Assembly: GCA_010672785.1 (NCBI GenBank) | Contig: JAAHFX010000010.1 | Location: forward strand, 1 to 47,710 | Source of the DNA: Sphaerospermopsis sp. SIO1G1 | Lineage (GTDB): Bacteria > Cyanobacteriota > Cyanobacteriia > Cyanobacteriales > Nostocaceae | Reading direction: 5' to 3' | DNA: 47,710 bases | Shown here: in pieces, positions 25,508 through 34,411 of the stretch | How the letters are laid out: every line of letters begins with the position of its first letter | How positions within the stretch are numbered: position 1 is the first letter of the stretch | Notes under the pieces: generated by a model | Told to the model about the DNA's origin: nothing | The model's database searches: none | The model's input: the letters and a program-made list of their open reading frames with translations, nothing else | Position numbers and translations under genes: made by a program

Positions 25508-26311
25508 ATTTTGTTCCTGAAGTTATTTAGTTACAATTTTTGTTACTTTTGCTACTGGGAATAGGGTGAATTTTAGTATTTAGGAAATACTTGATTACCC
25601 ATCATGCTATGGTAAGAAAAACTAACCGCAGAGGCACAGAGAACGCAGAGGGATTGGTTTTTGAGGTATATTCTGAGTCAGTGCTGTACATAAATCATGA
25701 AAATTTAGGGAAAAAAAATTTTAACTAGGGGATATCTTTTATACTTCCCTTTGTTAAAATACGTGCGTTATTTTTTCAGTGTTTACGCATTACACTGTTA
25801 TAAAAAGTACCTTTATCTGGAAAATTTGCTTTCTCTGACATTACATTCTTGAGGATGATGAAGCTAATTATTTCCGATTCCCTTTAATCAGATCAAGGGT
25901 ATTTATGATGATAACCTGCTTTGGTATATCTGAACTTTGATTTAACAGAATAAAATTCTTACTTCTTCAACTCCTCATTCTCATGTTGCCAAAATTACGG
26001 TTATTTTGATGCAGCAGTAAATCATAGTATATTACGAAATATAACACTATATTCCTATATTGGGGATGGTTAGAATATTCTTATATTTGTATTGGTGTTG
26101 ATGTTGTCTCACTACCCGCCAGAGGATAAATTCTCTGTCTCATAGCGTAAGTCTGTTGAAACAGACTAGTCAATTTCCCGACTGTTTAATCAGCTTGAGA
26201 TAAATTTCGCTATTAGCAAGGAACTTGAACTTTTTCGGTATAGAGGTTTTGAGTTAAGTTGACATCAATGGTGAAACTAATACCGCTTGCGAAGCGATAT
26301 TTACATTTTGA
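25508..26311. other. Intergenic region with repeats, no gene
   Basis: 804 bases upstream of glsF. It holds the ACCGCAGAGGCACAGAGAAC repeat (about 25624-25651), an 8-base perfect palindrome AGTCTGTT-GA-AACAGACT (26150-26167) and an AATACCGCTT/AAGCGATATT hairpin (26279-26301). A GTATTT-AGG-AAATAC palindrome (25576-25590) resembles an NtcA site but has the wrong spacing. Confidence 0.75.
25624..25651. repeat. Dispersed CCGCAGAGGCACAGAG repeat
   Basis: A member of the cagag family also found near 3232, 16259 and 17445; it lies about 120 bases upstream of the glsF start. Confidence 0.8.
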
Positions 26312-26572
26312 TTAACGCACGTCATTAATTCGTATACTACATTGACCATTTCTATCTCCTGTTAAAGCCTTAATGGGTGAACCAATATTTGGATACATCT
26401 CTGGAGTCATATCTCCACTATCAAAAAAATCAGTAATCTGAACTAAACCTCTGACTATTTCATCATCTGACCTCACAAAAATGCCAAATGGTGCATGATG
26501 CTCAACTGTACCGTAAATCAGTTCACCTAACCGATATTTAGATTTTATCTTTTTCCAAAACTGATCACTCAT
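26312..26572 (-). CDS. Small S1-like RNA-binding domain protein
   Basis: 86 residues. The core ELIYGTVEHHAPFGIFVRSD followed by GLVQITDFFDSG is the pattern of an S1 OB-fold (strand, G-x-V, turn, FG-x-FV, then G-L-V). The C-terminal ALTGDRNGQCSIRINDV would be the last strands, shortened against a normal S1 repeat of about 72 residues. The ligand is probably RNA or another nucleic acid. It stands alone on the minus strand, divergent from the toxin-antitoxin pair 100 bases away. Function is unknown beyond the fold. Confidence 0.75.
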   Translation of the reverse strand: MSDQFWKKIKSKYRLGELIYGTVEHHAPFGIFVRSDDEIVRGLVQITDFFDSGDMTPEMYPNIGSPIKALTGDRNGQCSIRINDVR

Positions 26573-26675
26573 AGCACTACCTTGGTTTTAAGATTCTTAG
26601 ATATTTATTGAGGAGAAGTTTTTAGCACAAATACATAGTAGGATTAAATAAGTTGGCAAAGATGCAAAGCCACTT

Positions 26676-26906
26676 ATGGATTACAGAAAACATATTACAA
26701 TTGAACCCAATAAACGCGGTGGTAAGCCTTGTGTAAGAGGTTTGCGAATTACAGTTTATGAGGTGCTTGAATACCTAGCTTCTGAGATGACTGAAGCAAA
26801 AATTCTGGATGATTTTCCTGATCTGACACGAGAAGATTTAAAAGCTTGTATTGCTTATGCTGCTGACCGTGAACGTCGGTTGATGATTTCCATCTTATCA
26901 GCATGA
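26676..26906 (+). CDS. DUF433 antitoxin-like protein
   Basis: 76 residues with the DUF433 pattern: HITIEPNKRGGKPCVRGLRI, then TVYEVLEYLASEMTEAKILD, DFPDLTREDLKACIAYAADR. Members are small helix-turn-helix proteins usually encoded just before DUF5615 PIN-like toxins. The stop overlaps the start of the next gene by four bases (ATGA), the classic coupling of toxin-antitoxin pairs. It probably binds DNA and autoregulates the pair. Confidence 0.9.
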   Translation: MDYRKHITIEPNKRGGKPCVRGLRITVYEVLEYLASEMTEAKILDDFPDLTREDLKACIAYAADRERRLMISILSA

Positions 26907-27184
26907 GATTACTTTTTGATGAAAACTTATCTCCTAAGTTATGTACCCGTTTGAGCGATATTTTCCCAGACTCTCTTCATGTTCGGGATGTAGGGATGAA
27001 AGCAACAGTAGATCCAGTAGTTTGGAATTATGCAAAGGACAATGATTTTATAATCGTCTCAAAAGATGCTGATATGCACGACCTAAGTTTGCTATTTGGG
27101 AATCCGCCAAAAGTCATCTGGCTTAGACTTGGAAACTGTTCTACTGTAAAGGTTGAAAATTTACTCCGTCGAGAATATAGCTAG
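26903..27184 (+). CDS. DUF5615 PIN-like toxin
   Basis: 93 residues. The start MRLLFDENLSPKL carries the first Asp of the PIN-like fold (FDENL), and IIVSKDADMHDLSLLFGNPP holds further acidic residues (KDADMHD). These fit DUF5615 (Mut7-C-like), the usual partner of DUF433 proteins. It is translationally coupled to the upstream antitoxin gene. RNase activity is expected from the family but is not shown by the sequence alone. The pair looks intact and so may be active. Confidence 0.9.
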   Translation: MRLLFDENLSPKLCTRLSDIFPDSLHVRDVGMKATVDPVVWNYAKDNDFIIVSKDADMHDLSLLFGNPPKVIWLRLGNCSTVKVENLLRREYS

Positions 27185-27417
27185 ATGAAATTATTTTATG
27201 AAGATAAAAAGTTATCATTGCTTTGCTTATCATAATAGCACTAACAAATATTAAACTTTTTCAAAAAATAAGGTGCGTTACATTTCATTAACACACCCTA
27301 CAAGAAAGGCTAGTTCCGTTTTCAAGAATGTTTAACGGCAAAGTTATTGAATGAGGTTATAACCCGAAATAGCCAGGATCTAATAAAAAAGTATAAAAAA
27401 TTATTTCTAATTCAACT

Positions 27418-29334
27418 ATGACTAAAATTAACCAACGTCATTTTTACCGTTATTCAATATTACCAATCATCTCCGCCTCACTATGTTTAACTACCTATGG
27501 TACTCATGCTCAACAGTATCTTTTAAATGTCCCATATTTAACTTCTCAAACCCTACTACCATCAGCAGGTAATCAAATTAACTTGAATGGTAAGGACTTA
27601 CCCGGAACTTGGATCCAGGAAAAAACTACAAATGGTAGAATTATTACTCATCTCAGTGATGCTGCGTTAAGACAATTAATGGGTGTGGATTTGTTAAATA
27701 CCAATAATCCGCAATTACAACCAGTAGAGTGGTTTTCCCCAGATAAATCATCCATCACCCTGAAAGCAAAGTTATTAAGAGGATACCGTTATTTAGATAT
27801 TTCTAATTTTGCTCAAACAAAAAATTGGCAACTACAAGCAAGAGGAAATACATTAGTAATTTCCACTCCTCCAGCAAATATCAACAATATTCGTCAGGGT
27901 AAACAATCTTGGGGCGATCGCCTAGTTCTCGATTTAGATCGTCCCACACCTTGGAAAATATTACAAAGTCGAACTCTGAAAAAACCCGTAGATCCTGAAA
28001 ATACAACTACTCCCACGACTACTCCCACCACTCCCAAATTTTATAATCAATGGGTGATGATTCTCGATGCCAAAATTGCTGATAGTTTCATCAAAAGATA
28101 TACCCAAACAGAAGAATTACCACCAGAAGAGTCAGCAGAAACACCCACACCAAATTTAGATTTACTCATCCAAAAAGTTGAATTTGTTAATAATCAAACT
28201 AAAATTTATCTCAGTATTCCCCAAGGACTAGCACCAAAAACCTTAACATTAGCTAATCCCAGTCGTTTAGTTATAGATATCCGTCCTGATGCTTTAGTTA
28301 CCAGAAGTATCTCTTGGGCTAAGGGATTACGCTGGCAACAAAAATTGATTGATGTCGGCAAAGATAGATTTGCAGTCGTGTGGTTAGAAATTAATCCCCG
28401 CACCGTCGGGTTACAATTAAAACCAATTTTAGCAAATCCAGCCAGTCAAACCGGTATCGCTCCCTTGATCAAAACAGCACAACGAGACTTAGCTGTAGCT
28501 GCAATTAATGGTGGTTATTTTAACCGCAATAATAAATTACCATTAGGGGCATTACGGAGAAATAATCAGTGGATATCAGGGCCAATTTTAAACAGGGGGG
28601 CGATCGCCTGGAATGATAGAGGAGAGTTTTATTTCAATCGTCTCACTCTCAAAGAAACCTTAATTACCAACACAAATAATTTTCTCCCGATCCGTTTTCT
28701 CAACAGTGGTTACGTGCAAAATGGAATCGCTCGTTATACTCCTACTTGGGGAGCAACTTACACACCCCTGATAGATAACGAAATTTTAATAGTTGTAGAA
28801 AACAATACAATTACTAATAGTATAGAAGGTGGTCAGGCAAACACCACACCTATTCCCATTCCCAAAAATGGCTATTTGTTAACTTTACGTGGTAAAGCGA
28901 CAACCCATGCACCCAAATTAACCATTGGTAAACAAGTCACAATTTCTAGCACCACTGAATCACCTAATTTTAGTCGTTTTCCCCATATTATTGGTGCAGG
29001 ACCTCTATTAATCAAAAACAAACAAATAGTCCTAGATGCTAAAAGTGAAAAATTTAGCGATCGCTTTATTGCCGGAAAAGCAGTTCGCAGTGGAATTTGT
29101 ACCACAACCACAGGAAATCTCATTATAGCTGCTGTACATGACCGTGTTGGGGGTAGAGGGCCGAATTTAGCAGAACACGCCAAATTAATGCAAATTATGG
29201 GCTGTGTCAATGCCTTAAATCTAGATGGGGGCAGTTCTACCAGTTTATACTTAGGAGGACAACTATTAAATCGTTCCCCTAATACAGCTGCTCGCGTACA
29301 TAATGCTCTTGGTATTTTCCTAAAATCTCGTTAG
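27418..29334 (+). CDS. Phosphodiester glycosidase (NAGPA/DUF2233 domain) family protein, secreted
   Basis: 638 residues. A signal peptide covers about residues 10-31 (SILPIISASLCLTTYGTHAQ). The central part (about 60-330) is of AMIN-like beta-rich type (LLIQKVEFVNNQTKIYLSIP, RLVIDIRPDALV). The C-terminal NAGPA domain has the pattern AVAAINGGYFNRNNKLPLGA, later IGAGPLLIKN, SDRFIAGKAVRSGIC, IAAVHDRVGGRGPNLAEHAK and the hallmark CVNALNLDGGSSTSLYLGGQ. Family members cleave phosphodiester-linked sugars, as in human NAGPA and bacterial YqeK-independent DUF2233 proteins; in cyanobacteria they are often listed as exopolysaccharide-related. A periplasmic or outer-envelope role is inferred. A Pro/Thr linker (about 198-210) separates the domains. 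Confidence 0.85.
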   Translation: MTKINQRHFYRYSILPIISASLCLTTYGTHAQQYLLNVPYLTSQTLLPSAGNQINLNGKDLPGTWIQEKTTNGRIITHLSDAALRQLMGVDLLNTNNPQLQPVEWFSPDKSSITLKAKLLRGYRYLDISNFAQTKNWQLQARGNTLVISTPPANINNIRQGKQSWGDRLVLDLDRPTPWKILQSRTLKKPVDPENTTTPTTTPTTPKFYNQWVMILDAKIADSFIKRYTQTEELPPEESAETPTPNLDLLIQKVEFVNNQTKIYLSIPQGLAPKTLTLANPSRLVIDIRPDALVTRSISWAKGLRWQQKLIDVGKDRFAVVWLEINPRTVGLQLKPILANPASQTGIAPLIKTAQRDLAVAAINGGYFNRNNKLPLGALRRNNQWISGPILNRGAIAWNDRGEFYFNRLTLKETLITNTNNFLPIRFLNSGYVQNGIARYTPTWGATYTPLIDNEILIVVENNTITNSIEGGQANTTPIPIPKNGYLLTLRGKATTHAPKLTIGKQVTISSTTESPNFSRFPHIIGAGPLLIKNKQIVLDAKSEKFSDRFIAGKAVRSGICTTTTGNLIIAAVHDRVGGRGPNLAEHAKLMQIMGCVNALNLDGGSSTSLYLGGQLLNRSPNTAARVHNALGIFLKSR

Positions 29335-29637
29335 TCACTATTTTAGTTAACAAAACGAAAACATGAAAATTATCTATTTTTATTCTTAATAAATGTAAAT
29401 ATTGGCATCTCAATTTAAAGCTGAGAAAAAGCTGACATTCTTCTTGATAAAGAGTTAATGTAGAGCTAATAGTTTTGTGAACAAAGGGTTTTCTTCACTG
29501 ATTTAGTTTTGGTATGGTAATCAAAGATCAGAAAAACCGCTAAATTTACGTTTAGCCAGATAGCCAATTATTCTGTTAACAATGTTAACAACTATTAAGG
29601 TTAATAACTATCATTATAAATTTGTCATGAGGTCATT
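29335..29637. promoter_or_regulatory. Upstream region of the cupin gene with direct repeats
   Basis: The gap contains two direct copies of GTTAACAAY (29575-29592), a GGTTAATAAC variant just after, and a TATAAA at about 29615-29620. GAGG at about 29630 is the likely ribosome-binding site. The direct repeats could bind a regulator, but their 9-base period does not fit the Pho box. Confidence 0.35.
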
Positions 29638-30054
29638 ATGGCTCAAGTAACAGAAGCAGTCACAAAAAATACTCCATCCACTGCTAGCATAAATACCAGA
29701 GGAATAGCTGCTAGTGAAATGCGTCCTTGGGGTTCTTTTACGGTTTTGGAAGAAGGAAGAGGATACAAAATTAAACGTATAGAAGTAAATCCTGGACATC
29801 GCCTAAGTTTACAAATGCACCACCACCGTAGTGAACACTGGATAGTGGTATCAGGTACAGCCAAGGTTGTATGTGGAGAAGCAGAAACTTTACTTGGTAA
29901 TAACCAGTCAACCTATGTACCCCAATGTACAGTTCACCGTTTAGAAAACCCTGGTGTTATTCCTTTGATTTTGATTGAAGTCCAAAATGGCGAATATTTG
30001 GGTGAAGATGATATCATTCGCTACCAAGATGATTATTCTCGTAGTAATAAGTAG
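29638..30054 (+). CDS. Cupin protein, mannose-6-phosphate isomerase type II-like
   Basis: 138 residues. RPWGSFTVLEEGRGYKIKRI, PGHRLSLQMHHHRSEHWIVV (metal-binding His/Glu set), GTAKVVCGE and STYVPQCTVHRLENPGVIPL form one double-stranded beta-helix cupin. The pattern matches the C-terminal isomerase domain of ManC/AlgA-type bifunctional enzymes, here stand-alone. It probably converts mannose-6-phosphate and fructose-6-phosphate with a divalent metal, feeding GDP-mannose for polysaccharides. It is followed by a repeat-rich gap and an unrelated iron-sulfur gene. Confidence 0.88.
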   Translation: MAQVTEAVTKNTPSTASINTRGIAASEMRPWGSFTVLEEGRGYKIKRIEVNPGHRLSLQMHHHRSEHWIVVSGTAKVVCGEAETLLGNNQSTYVPQCTVHRLENPGVIPLILIEVQNGEYLGEDDIIRYQDDYSRSNK

Positions 30055-30126
30055 GGTTTGCAACAAAAAGCTTTCCCGATACGAGAGGTGAAACGTAATA
30101 GGACTTTTGTCAAGATCATAAATACG

Positions 30127-30181
30127 TAGGGGCAAACCCCCCGTGGTTGCCCCACTTTCTAGCACGGTGCAGGGTGCAGGG
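30127..30181. repeat. Hairpin repeat and GCAGGGT unit
   Basis: GTAGGGGCAAACCCCCCGTG followed by GTTGCCCC (about 30127-30154) folds into a GGGGCAA/TTGCCCC stem. A GGTGCAGGGTGCAGGG run follows at about 30165-30181. It lies in the gap before the iscA-like gene. Confidence 0.65.
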
Positions 30182-30269
30182 AGAAAATTGTCATTATCGT
30201 TGCAGACTTCTCCTAGTTAATAAAATCCTGTTAATATCGGATTTGAGTTTTTTCATTTTTCCAAGTTCC

Positions 30270-30590
30270 ATGATTCATTTGAGTCCAGCAGCCACAAATG
30301 AGATAGCGCGATTAAAGTTGAAACAACAACCCCAAATTTTATTTCGCTTACAAGTCAAGTCTGGTGGTTGTTCTGGTTGGATATACGATCTTGCTTTTGA
30401 TGAAGTTGTAAATAGCGAAGATCAGGTTATTGATATTCAAAATGTTCAGTTAGTCATAGATAAAGAAACCATAAAATATATTGACGGTTTAACTCTAGAT
30501 TATTCAGAGGATCTTATGGGTGGAGGTTTTCGTTTCTATAACCCCATCGCTACCAGCACCTGTAGTTGCGGTAATTCTTTTTCTATTTAA
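30270..30590 (+). CDS. Iron-sulfur cluster assembly protein, IscA/ErpA/HesB type
   Basis: 106 residues from ATG at 30270. A longer in-frame reading from 30147 exists, but the family motif starts at MIHLSPAATNEIARLK, so I chose the shorter one. The three conserved Cys are present: one in VKSGGCSGWIYDLAFD and two in STCSCGNSFSI, matching the C-x(n)-C-G-C pattern of A-type carriers. It probably holds and passes Fe-S clusters to target proteins in the cytoplasm. The exact subgroup (IscA, SufA or HesB) cannot be told here, and no nif or suf genes are nearby. Confidence 0.9.
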   Translation: MIHLSPAATNEIARLKLKQQPQILFRLQVKSGGCSGWIYDLAFDEVVNSEDQVIDIQNVQLVIDKETIKYIDGLTLDYSEDLMGGGFRFYNPIATSTCSCGNSFSI

Positions 30591-30961
30591 TATTGGTGAT
30601 TGGTGATTGGTGACTGGTGACTGGTGATTGGTGATTGGTGATTGGTGATTGGTGACTGGTGATTGGTGATTGGTGATTGGTGACTGGTGATTGGTGATTG
30701 GTGATTGGTGATTGGTGATTGGGAAAATACATTTTCTATTAATTACTTACTGTTCCCTGTTCCCTATTCCCTATTCCCTATTCCCTATTCCCTATTCCCT
30801 GTTCCCTGTTCCCTACTCTCTACAGATCACTTTTTCCACAAATCCGACTTACTCCTAACTCCACACCCTAAACAAAAATAATAATTGACGTAAAAACACC
30901 AAAAACGCTATAATCAGGATTTGTTAAAATAGAACATAAGCAGCTTCACGCGCTGTCACTC
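30591..30961. repeat. Large heptamer repeat block before the str cluster
   Basis: TTGGTGA/CTGGTGA units fill about 30594-30721, roughly 18 copies. A second array of TTCCCTA/TTCCCTG units spans 30752-30812. The remaining bases carry the rpsL promoter. Confidence 0.92.
30885..30914 (+). promoter_or_regulatory. Sigma-70 promoter for the str cluster
   Basis: TTGACG at 30885-30890 and a perfect TATAAT at 30909-30914, 18 bases apart, lie about 48 bases before the rpsL start. This is the strongest promoter-like pair in the window and fits high ribosomal-protein expression. Confidence 0.75.
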
Positions 30962-31345
30962 ATGCCAACAATACAGCAATTAATACGTAGTGAACGCGAA
31001 CTAGCGCGTCAGAAAACCAAATCTCCTGCTCTGAAGCAATGCCCCCAACGCCGGGGTGTTTGTACCAGAGTCTACACAACGACACCGAAAAAACCTAACT
31101 CAGCCCTTCGTAAAGTAGCAAGGGTTAGGTTAACCTCTGGATTTGAAGTCACAGCTTACATTCCAGGAATTGGTCATAATTTACAGGAACACTCCGTAGT
31201 CATGATTCGTGGTGGTCGGGTAAAAGACTTACCTGGTGTGAGATATCACATCATTCGTGGCACACTAGATACAGCAGGAGTTAAAGACAGAAAACAAGGA
31301 CGTTCCAAATATGGAACCAAGCGCCCAAAAGAAGCTAAAAAATAG
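30962..31345 (+). CDS. rpsL: 30S ribosomal protein S12
   Basis: 127 residues, the normal length. MPTIQQLIRSERELARQKTK, RGVCTRVYTTTPKKPNSALR and HSVVMIRGGRVKDLPGVRYH are diagnostic. Lys43 (in TPKKPNS) and Lys88 (in GGRVKDLPG) are wild type, so this allele predicts streptomycin sensitivity. S12 sits near the decoding centre and helps ensure tRNA selection. It is the first gene of the str cluster. Confidence 0.98.
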   Translation: MPTIQQLIRSERELARQKTKSPALKQCPQRRGVCTRVYTTTPKKPNSALRKVARVRLTSGFEVTAYIPGIGHNLQEHSVVMIRGGRVKDLPGVRYHIIRGTLDTAGVKDRKQGRSKYGTKRPKEAKK

Positions 31346-31704
31346 GGAATAGGCGGTTAATCGCAAACCGATTAATCGTCTAGTCTTCAGCCTCACAACA
31401 GCAAAAATCTGACTGTTTCTTCTTGATTTAAAAATAAATCTGTACCCTGTACACAGGCGCAATTGTCAGGGTTATCAAGCAAAAATAAAATGAGCGATAG
31501 CTACACTTTGATGTCAATATTGAAGTTGATAATGTTGTCGTTTTGTCTGTCTAGTCAAGTTTCAGCAAGTTAAAAATTTGAACTGCAACTAGCACTAGAA
31601 GTCAAACTCAAGGGAACATGAGTGGTTAGTTATACCGCTATGAAAGCCCTATGTTCTGATACTATATAATTTCGTTGCCAAAATTCCGAATTTAAGGATG
31701 AAGT
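31346..31704. other. rpsL-rpsG gap with hairpin and possible second promoter
   Basis: 359 bases. A 10-bp hairpin at 31354-31378 lies just after the rpsL stop. A TATAAT at 31665-31670 lies about 35 bases before rpsG, without a clear -35 box; it could be a second promoter. No small gene was seen. Confidence 0.5.
31354..31378 (+). terminator. Hairpin after rpsL (processing or attenuation site)
   Basis: CGGTTAATCG-CAAAC-CGATTAATCG forms a 10-bp stem with one G-T wobble and a 5-base loop, starting about 9 bases after the rpsL stop. No T-run follows, so it is more likely an RNA processing or stability element than a full terminator. Confidence 0.5.
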
Positions 31705-32175
31705 ATGTCTCGTCGTGGAGTTAGTCAAAGGCGGCCAGTTCCGCCTGACTCAGTTTATAATAGTCGTCTCGTTAGCATGATGATGCGGCGGGTAATGCGT
31801 CATGGCAAAAAATCTTTAGCTGCCAGGATTGTATATGATGCCATGAAAACAATTGAAGAGCGAAGTGGTGGCAATCCTCTAGAAGTGTTTGAGAGAGCGG
31901 TTCGTAATGCAACACCCCTAGTTGAAGTGAAAGCACGAAGAGTAGGCGGAGCTACCTATCAAGTACCAATGGAAGTACGTTCTGATCGCGGTACAACATT
32001 GGCATTACGTTGGTTGGTCAGATTTTCAAGAGAGAGAGCAGGACGTACAATGGCTGGTAGACTAGCCAATGAATTGATGGACGCTGCGAACGAAACAGGA
32101 AGTTCCATTCGTAAACGCGAAGAAACGCACCGCATGGCTGAAGCCAACAAAGCATTTGCACACTACCGTTACTAA
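31705..32175 (+). CDS. rpsG: 30S ribosomal protein S7
   Basis: 156 residues, the normal length. MSRRGVSQRRPVPPDSVYNS, LVSMMMRRVMRHGKKSLAAR, RNATPLVEVKARRVGGATYQ and LRWLVRFSRERAGRTMAGRL match S7. It organises the head of the 30S subunit and contacts tRNA in the exit site. Second gene of the str cluster, 360 bases after rpsL. Confidence 0.98.
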   Translation: MSRRGVSQRRPVPPDSVYNSRLVSMMMRRVMRHGKKSLAARIVYDAMKTIEERSGGNPLEVFERAVRNATPLVEVKARRVGGATYQVPMEVRSDRGTTLALRWLVRFSRERAGRTMAGRLANELMDAANETGSSIRKREETHRMAEANKAFAHYRY

Positions 32176-32183
32176 GTGGAATA

Positions 32184-32217
32184 ACGATATATCGCTAACA
32201 AGAAGGCGGTATATCGT
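32184..32217 (+). terminator. Hairpin after rpsG
   Basis: ACGATATATCGC (32184-32195) pairs with GCGGTATATCGT (32206-32217), 12 bp with one G-T wobble and a 10-base loop, just after the rpsG stop. No T-run follows; read as a processing or partial attenuation signal. Confidence 0.5.
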
Positions 32218-32313
32218 CAGAACTGGAGTTGAGACGGTTTTCCGTAAAAGTATAGAATCTTAACAAAGAGTAATATACAAGATATCATGAGGCAACAATT
32301 ATAGGAGGTTACT

Positions 32314-34389
32314 GTGGCACGCACAAACCCGCTGGATAAGGTACGTAATATCGGTATTGCGGCGCACATAGATGCGGGAAAAACAACTACAACAGAGAGA
32401 ATACTATTTTACTCTGGTATAGTTCATAAAATTGGTGAAGTTCATGAAGGGACTGCGGTAACAGACTGGATGTCGCAGGAGCGGGAGAGAGGGATTACAA
32501 TTACTGCTGCTGCAATCAGTACCAGTTGGAAAGACCACCAAATTAACATTATTGACACTCCAGGTCACGTTGACTTCACCATTGAAGTTGAACGCTCCAT
32601 GCGTGTTTTAGACGGTGTAATTGCTGTATTTTGTTCCGTGGGTGGTGTACAACCCCAATCAGAAACAGTATGGCGGCAAGCAGATCGTTACAAAGTGCCT
32701 CGGATTGCCTTTGTCAACAAAATGGATCGTACAGGTGCGAACTTCTTCAGAGTTCATGAGCAAATGCGCGATCGCCTACGTGCCAACGCTATTGCTATCC
32801 AAATACCCATTGGTGGCGAAAGTGAATTTAAGGGTATTGTTGACTTAGTAAGGATGCGTGCAAAAGTCTACACCAATGATATGGGTACAGATATTGAAGA
32901 TGTAGACATTCCTGAAGATGTGAAAGAGCAGGCAGAAGAATATCGTCTCAAGTTAGTAGAAGCTGTAGCAGAAACTGATGATGCTCTAACAGAGAAGTAC
33001 CTAGAAGGTGAAGAACTAACAGAAGAAGAAATTCGTACAGCTTTACGTCAAGGGACAATTGACGGCACAATCGTACCTGTACTTTGTGGTTCAGCCTTTA
33101 AAAACAAAGGTGTACAGTTGATGCTAGATGCAGTTGTAGATTACCTGCCAGCACCAACAGAAGTACCTGCAATTCAAGGTACATTACCAGATGGTGAACC
33201 CACCGAACGTCGCTCAGATGATAACGAACCTCTAGCGGCTTTGGCATTCAAGATCATGGCTGATCCCTATGGTCGTCTCACATTCATTCGGGTTTATTCC
33301 GGTGTCTTGAAAAAAGGTAGCTACGTACTCAACGCCAGCAAAGGTAAAAAAGAACGTATCTCTCGCCTAGTGTTAATGAAAGCAGACGAGAGACAAGACG
33401 TAGAAGAACTACGGGCTGGTGATTTAGGTGCAGCAGTAGGATTAAAAGATACTTTAACAGGTGACACCTTATGTGATGAAAGCTCACCTGTAATTTTAGA
33501 GTCTCTATTCATTCCTGAACCTGTAATCTCGGTAGCGGTTGAACCCAAAACCAAGAATGACATGGACAAGCTGTCCAAAGCACTACAATCTCTATCAGAA
33601 GAAGACCCCACTTTCCGGGTTAGTGTTGACCAAGAAACCAACCAAACCGTAATTGCGGGGATGGGAGAACTACACCTAGAAATTCTGGTAGACCGGATGT
33701 TGCGTGAATTCAAGGTAGAAGCGAACGTGGGCGCACCCCAGGTAGCTTACCGTGAAACAATCCGTAAACCAACCAAAGCAGAAGGTAAATTCATCCGTCA
33801 AAGTGGTGGTAAAGGTCAGTACGGTCACGTTGTGATTGAGTTAGAACCAGCAGAAGCTGGTGCTGGTTTTGAATTTGTTTCCAAAATTGTTGGTGGTGTT
33901 GTGCCTAAAGAGTACATTGGGCCAGCAGAACAGGGAATGAAAGAATGTTGTGAATCTGGTGTCGTAGCTGGATATCCACTCATTGATGTCAAAGCCACTC
34001 TAGTAGATGGTTCTTATCACGATGTAGACTCTTCAGAAATGGCATTTAAAATTGCTGGTTCAATGGCGATGAAAAATGCTGTATCTAAAGCTTCTCCAGT
34101 CCTCCTTGAACCAATGATGAAAGTTGAAGTCGAAGTCCCAGAAAACTTCCTAGGTGATGTCATGGGTGATCTCAACTCTCGTCGTGGACAAATTGAAGGT
34201 ATGGGATCTGAAGATGGTCTGTCTAAAGTAACTGCTAAAGTACCATTAGCAGAAATGTTTGGCTACGCCACCGATATCCGGTCTAAAACTCAAGGACGGG
34301 GTATATTCTCAATGGAGTTTAGCCACTACGATGAAGTACCTCGCAACGTAGCTGAGGCAATCATCGCCAAAAGTAAAGGGAACGCATAA
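32314..34389 (+). CDS. fusA: Elongation factor G
   Basis: 691 residues from a GTG start with AGGAGG five bases upstream. The G domain shows AAHIDAGKTTTTERILFYSG (P loop), RGITITAAAISTSW (switch I), IDTPGHVDFT and NKMDRTGANFFR. Domains III-V follow (GMGELHLEILVDRM, FIRQSGGKGQYGHVVIELEP, LNSRRGQIEGMGSEDGLSKV). It drives GTP-dependent translocation on the ribosome. Third gene of the str cluster, 22 bases before tuf, with which it is surely co-transcribed. Confidence 0.98.
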   Translation: MARTNPLDKVRNIGIAAHIDAGKTTTTERILFYSGIVHKIGEVHEGTAVTDWMSQERERGITITAAAISTSWKDHQINIIDTPGHVDFTIEVERSMRVLDGVIAVFCSVGGVQPQSETVWRQADRYKVPRIAFVNKMDRTGANFFRVHEQMRDRLRANAIAIQIPIGGESEFKGIVDLVRMRAKVYTNDMGTDIEDVDIPEDVKEQAEEYRLKLVEAVAETDDALTEKYLEGEELTEEEIRTALRQGTIDGTIVPVLCGSAFKNKGVQLMLDAVVDYLPAPTEVPAIQGTLPDGEPTERRSDDNEPLAALAFKIMADPYGRLTFIRVYSGVLKKGSYVLNASKGKKERISRLVLMKADERQDVEELRAGDLGAAVGLKDTLTGDTLCDESSPVILESLFIPEPVISVAVEPKTKNDMDKLSKALQSLSEEDPTFRVSVDQETNQTVIAGMGELHLEILVDRMLREFKVEANVGAPQVAYRETIRKPTKAEGKFIRQSGGKGQYGHVVIELEPAEAGAGFEFVSKIVGGVVPKEYIGPAEQGMKECCESGVVAGYPLIDVKATLVDGSYHDVDSSEMAFKIAGSMAMKNAVSKASPVLLEPMMKVEVEVPENFLGDVMGDLNSRRGQIEGMGSEDGLSKVTAKVPLAEMFGYATDIRSKTQGRGIFSMEFSHYDEVPRNVAEAIIAKSKGNA

Positions 34390-34411
34390 TTAAAAAAGGA
34401 AACAATAATTC

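Noticed and set aside
25576..25590. Possible NtcA site (GTATTT-AGG-AAATAC) upstream of glsF
   Set aside because: NtcA sites are GTA-N8-TAC; here the gap is nine bases. The palindrome is real but the assignment is not supported.
29575..29610. Pho box before the cupin gene
   Set aside because: The GTTAACAA copies are 9 bases apart and the third is displaced; Pho boxes have an 11-base period.
30594..30721. CRISPR array
   Set aside because: The repeat unit is 7 bases with no spacers and no cas genes nearby; it is a heptamer tandem repeat.
33321..33713. A 130-residue minus-strand reading frame inside fusA
   Set aside because: It is antisense to highly conserved elongation factor G codons; no independent evidence.
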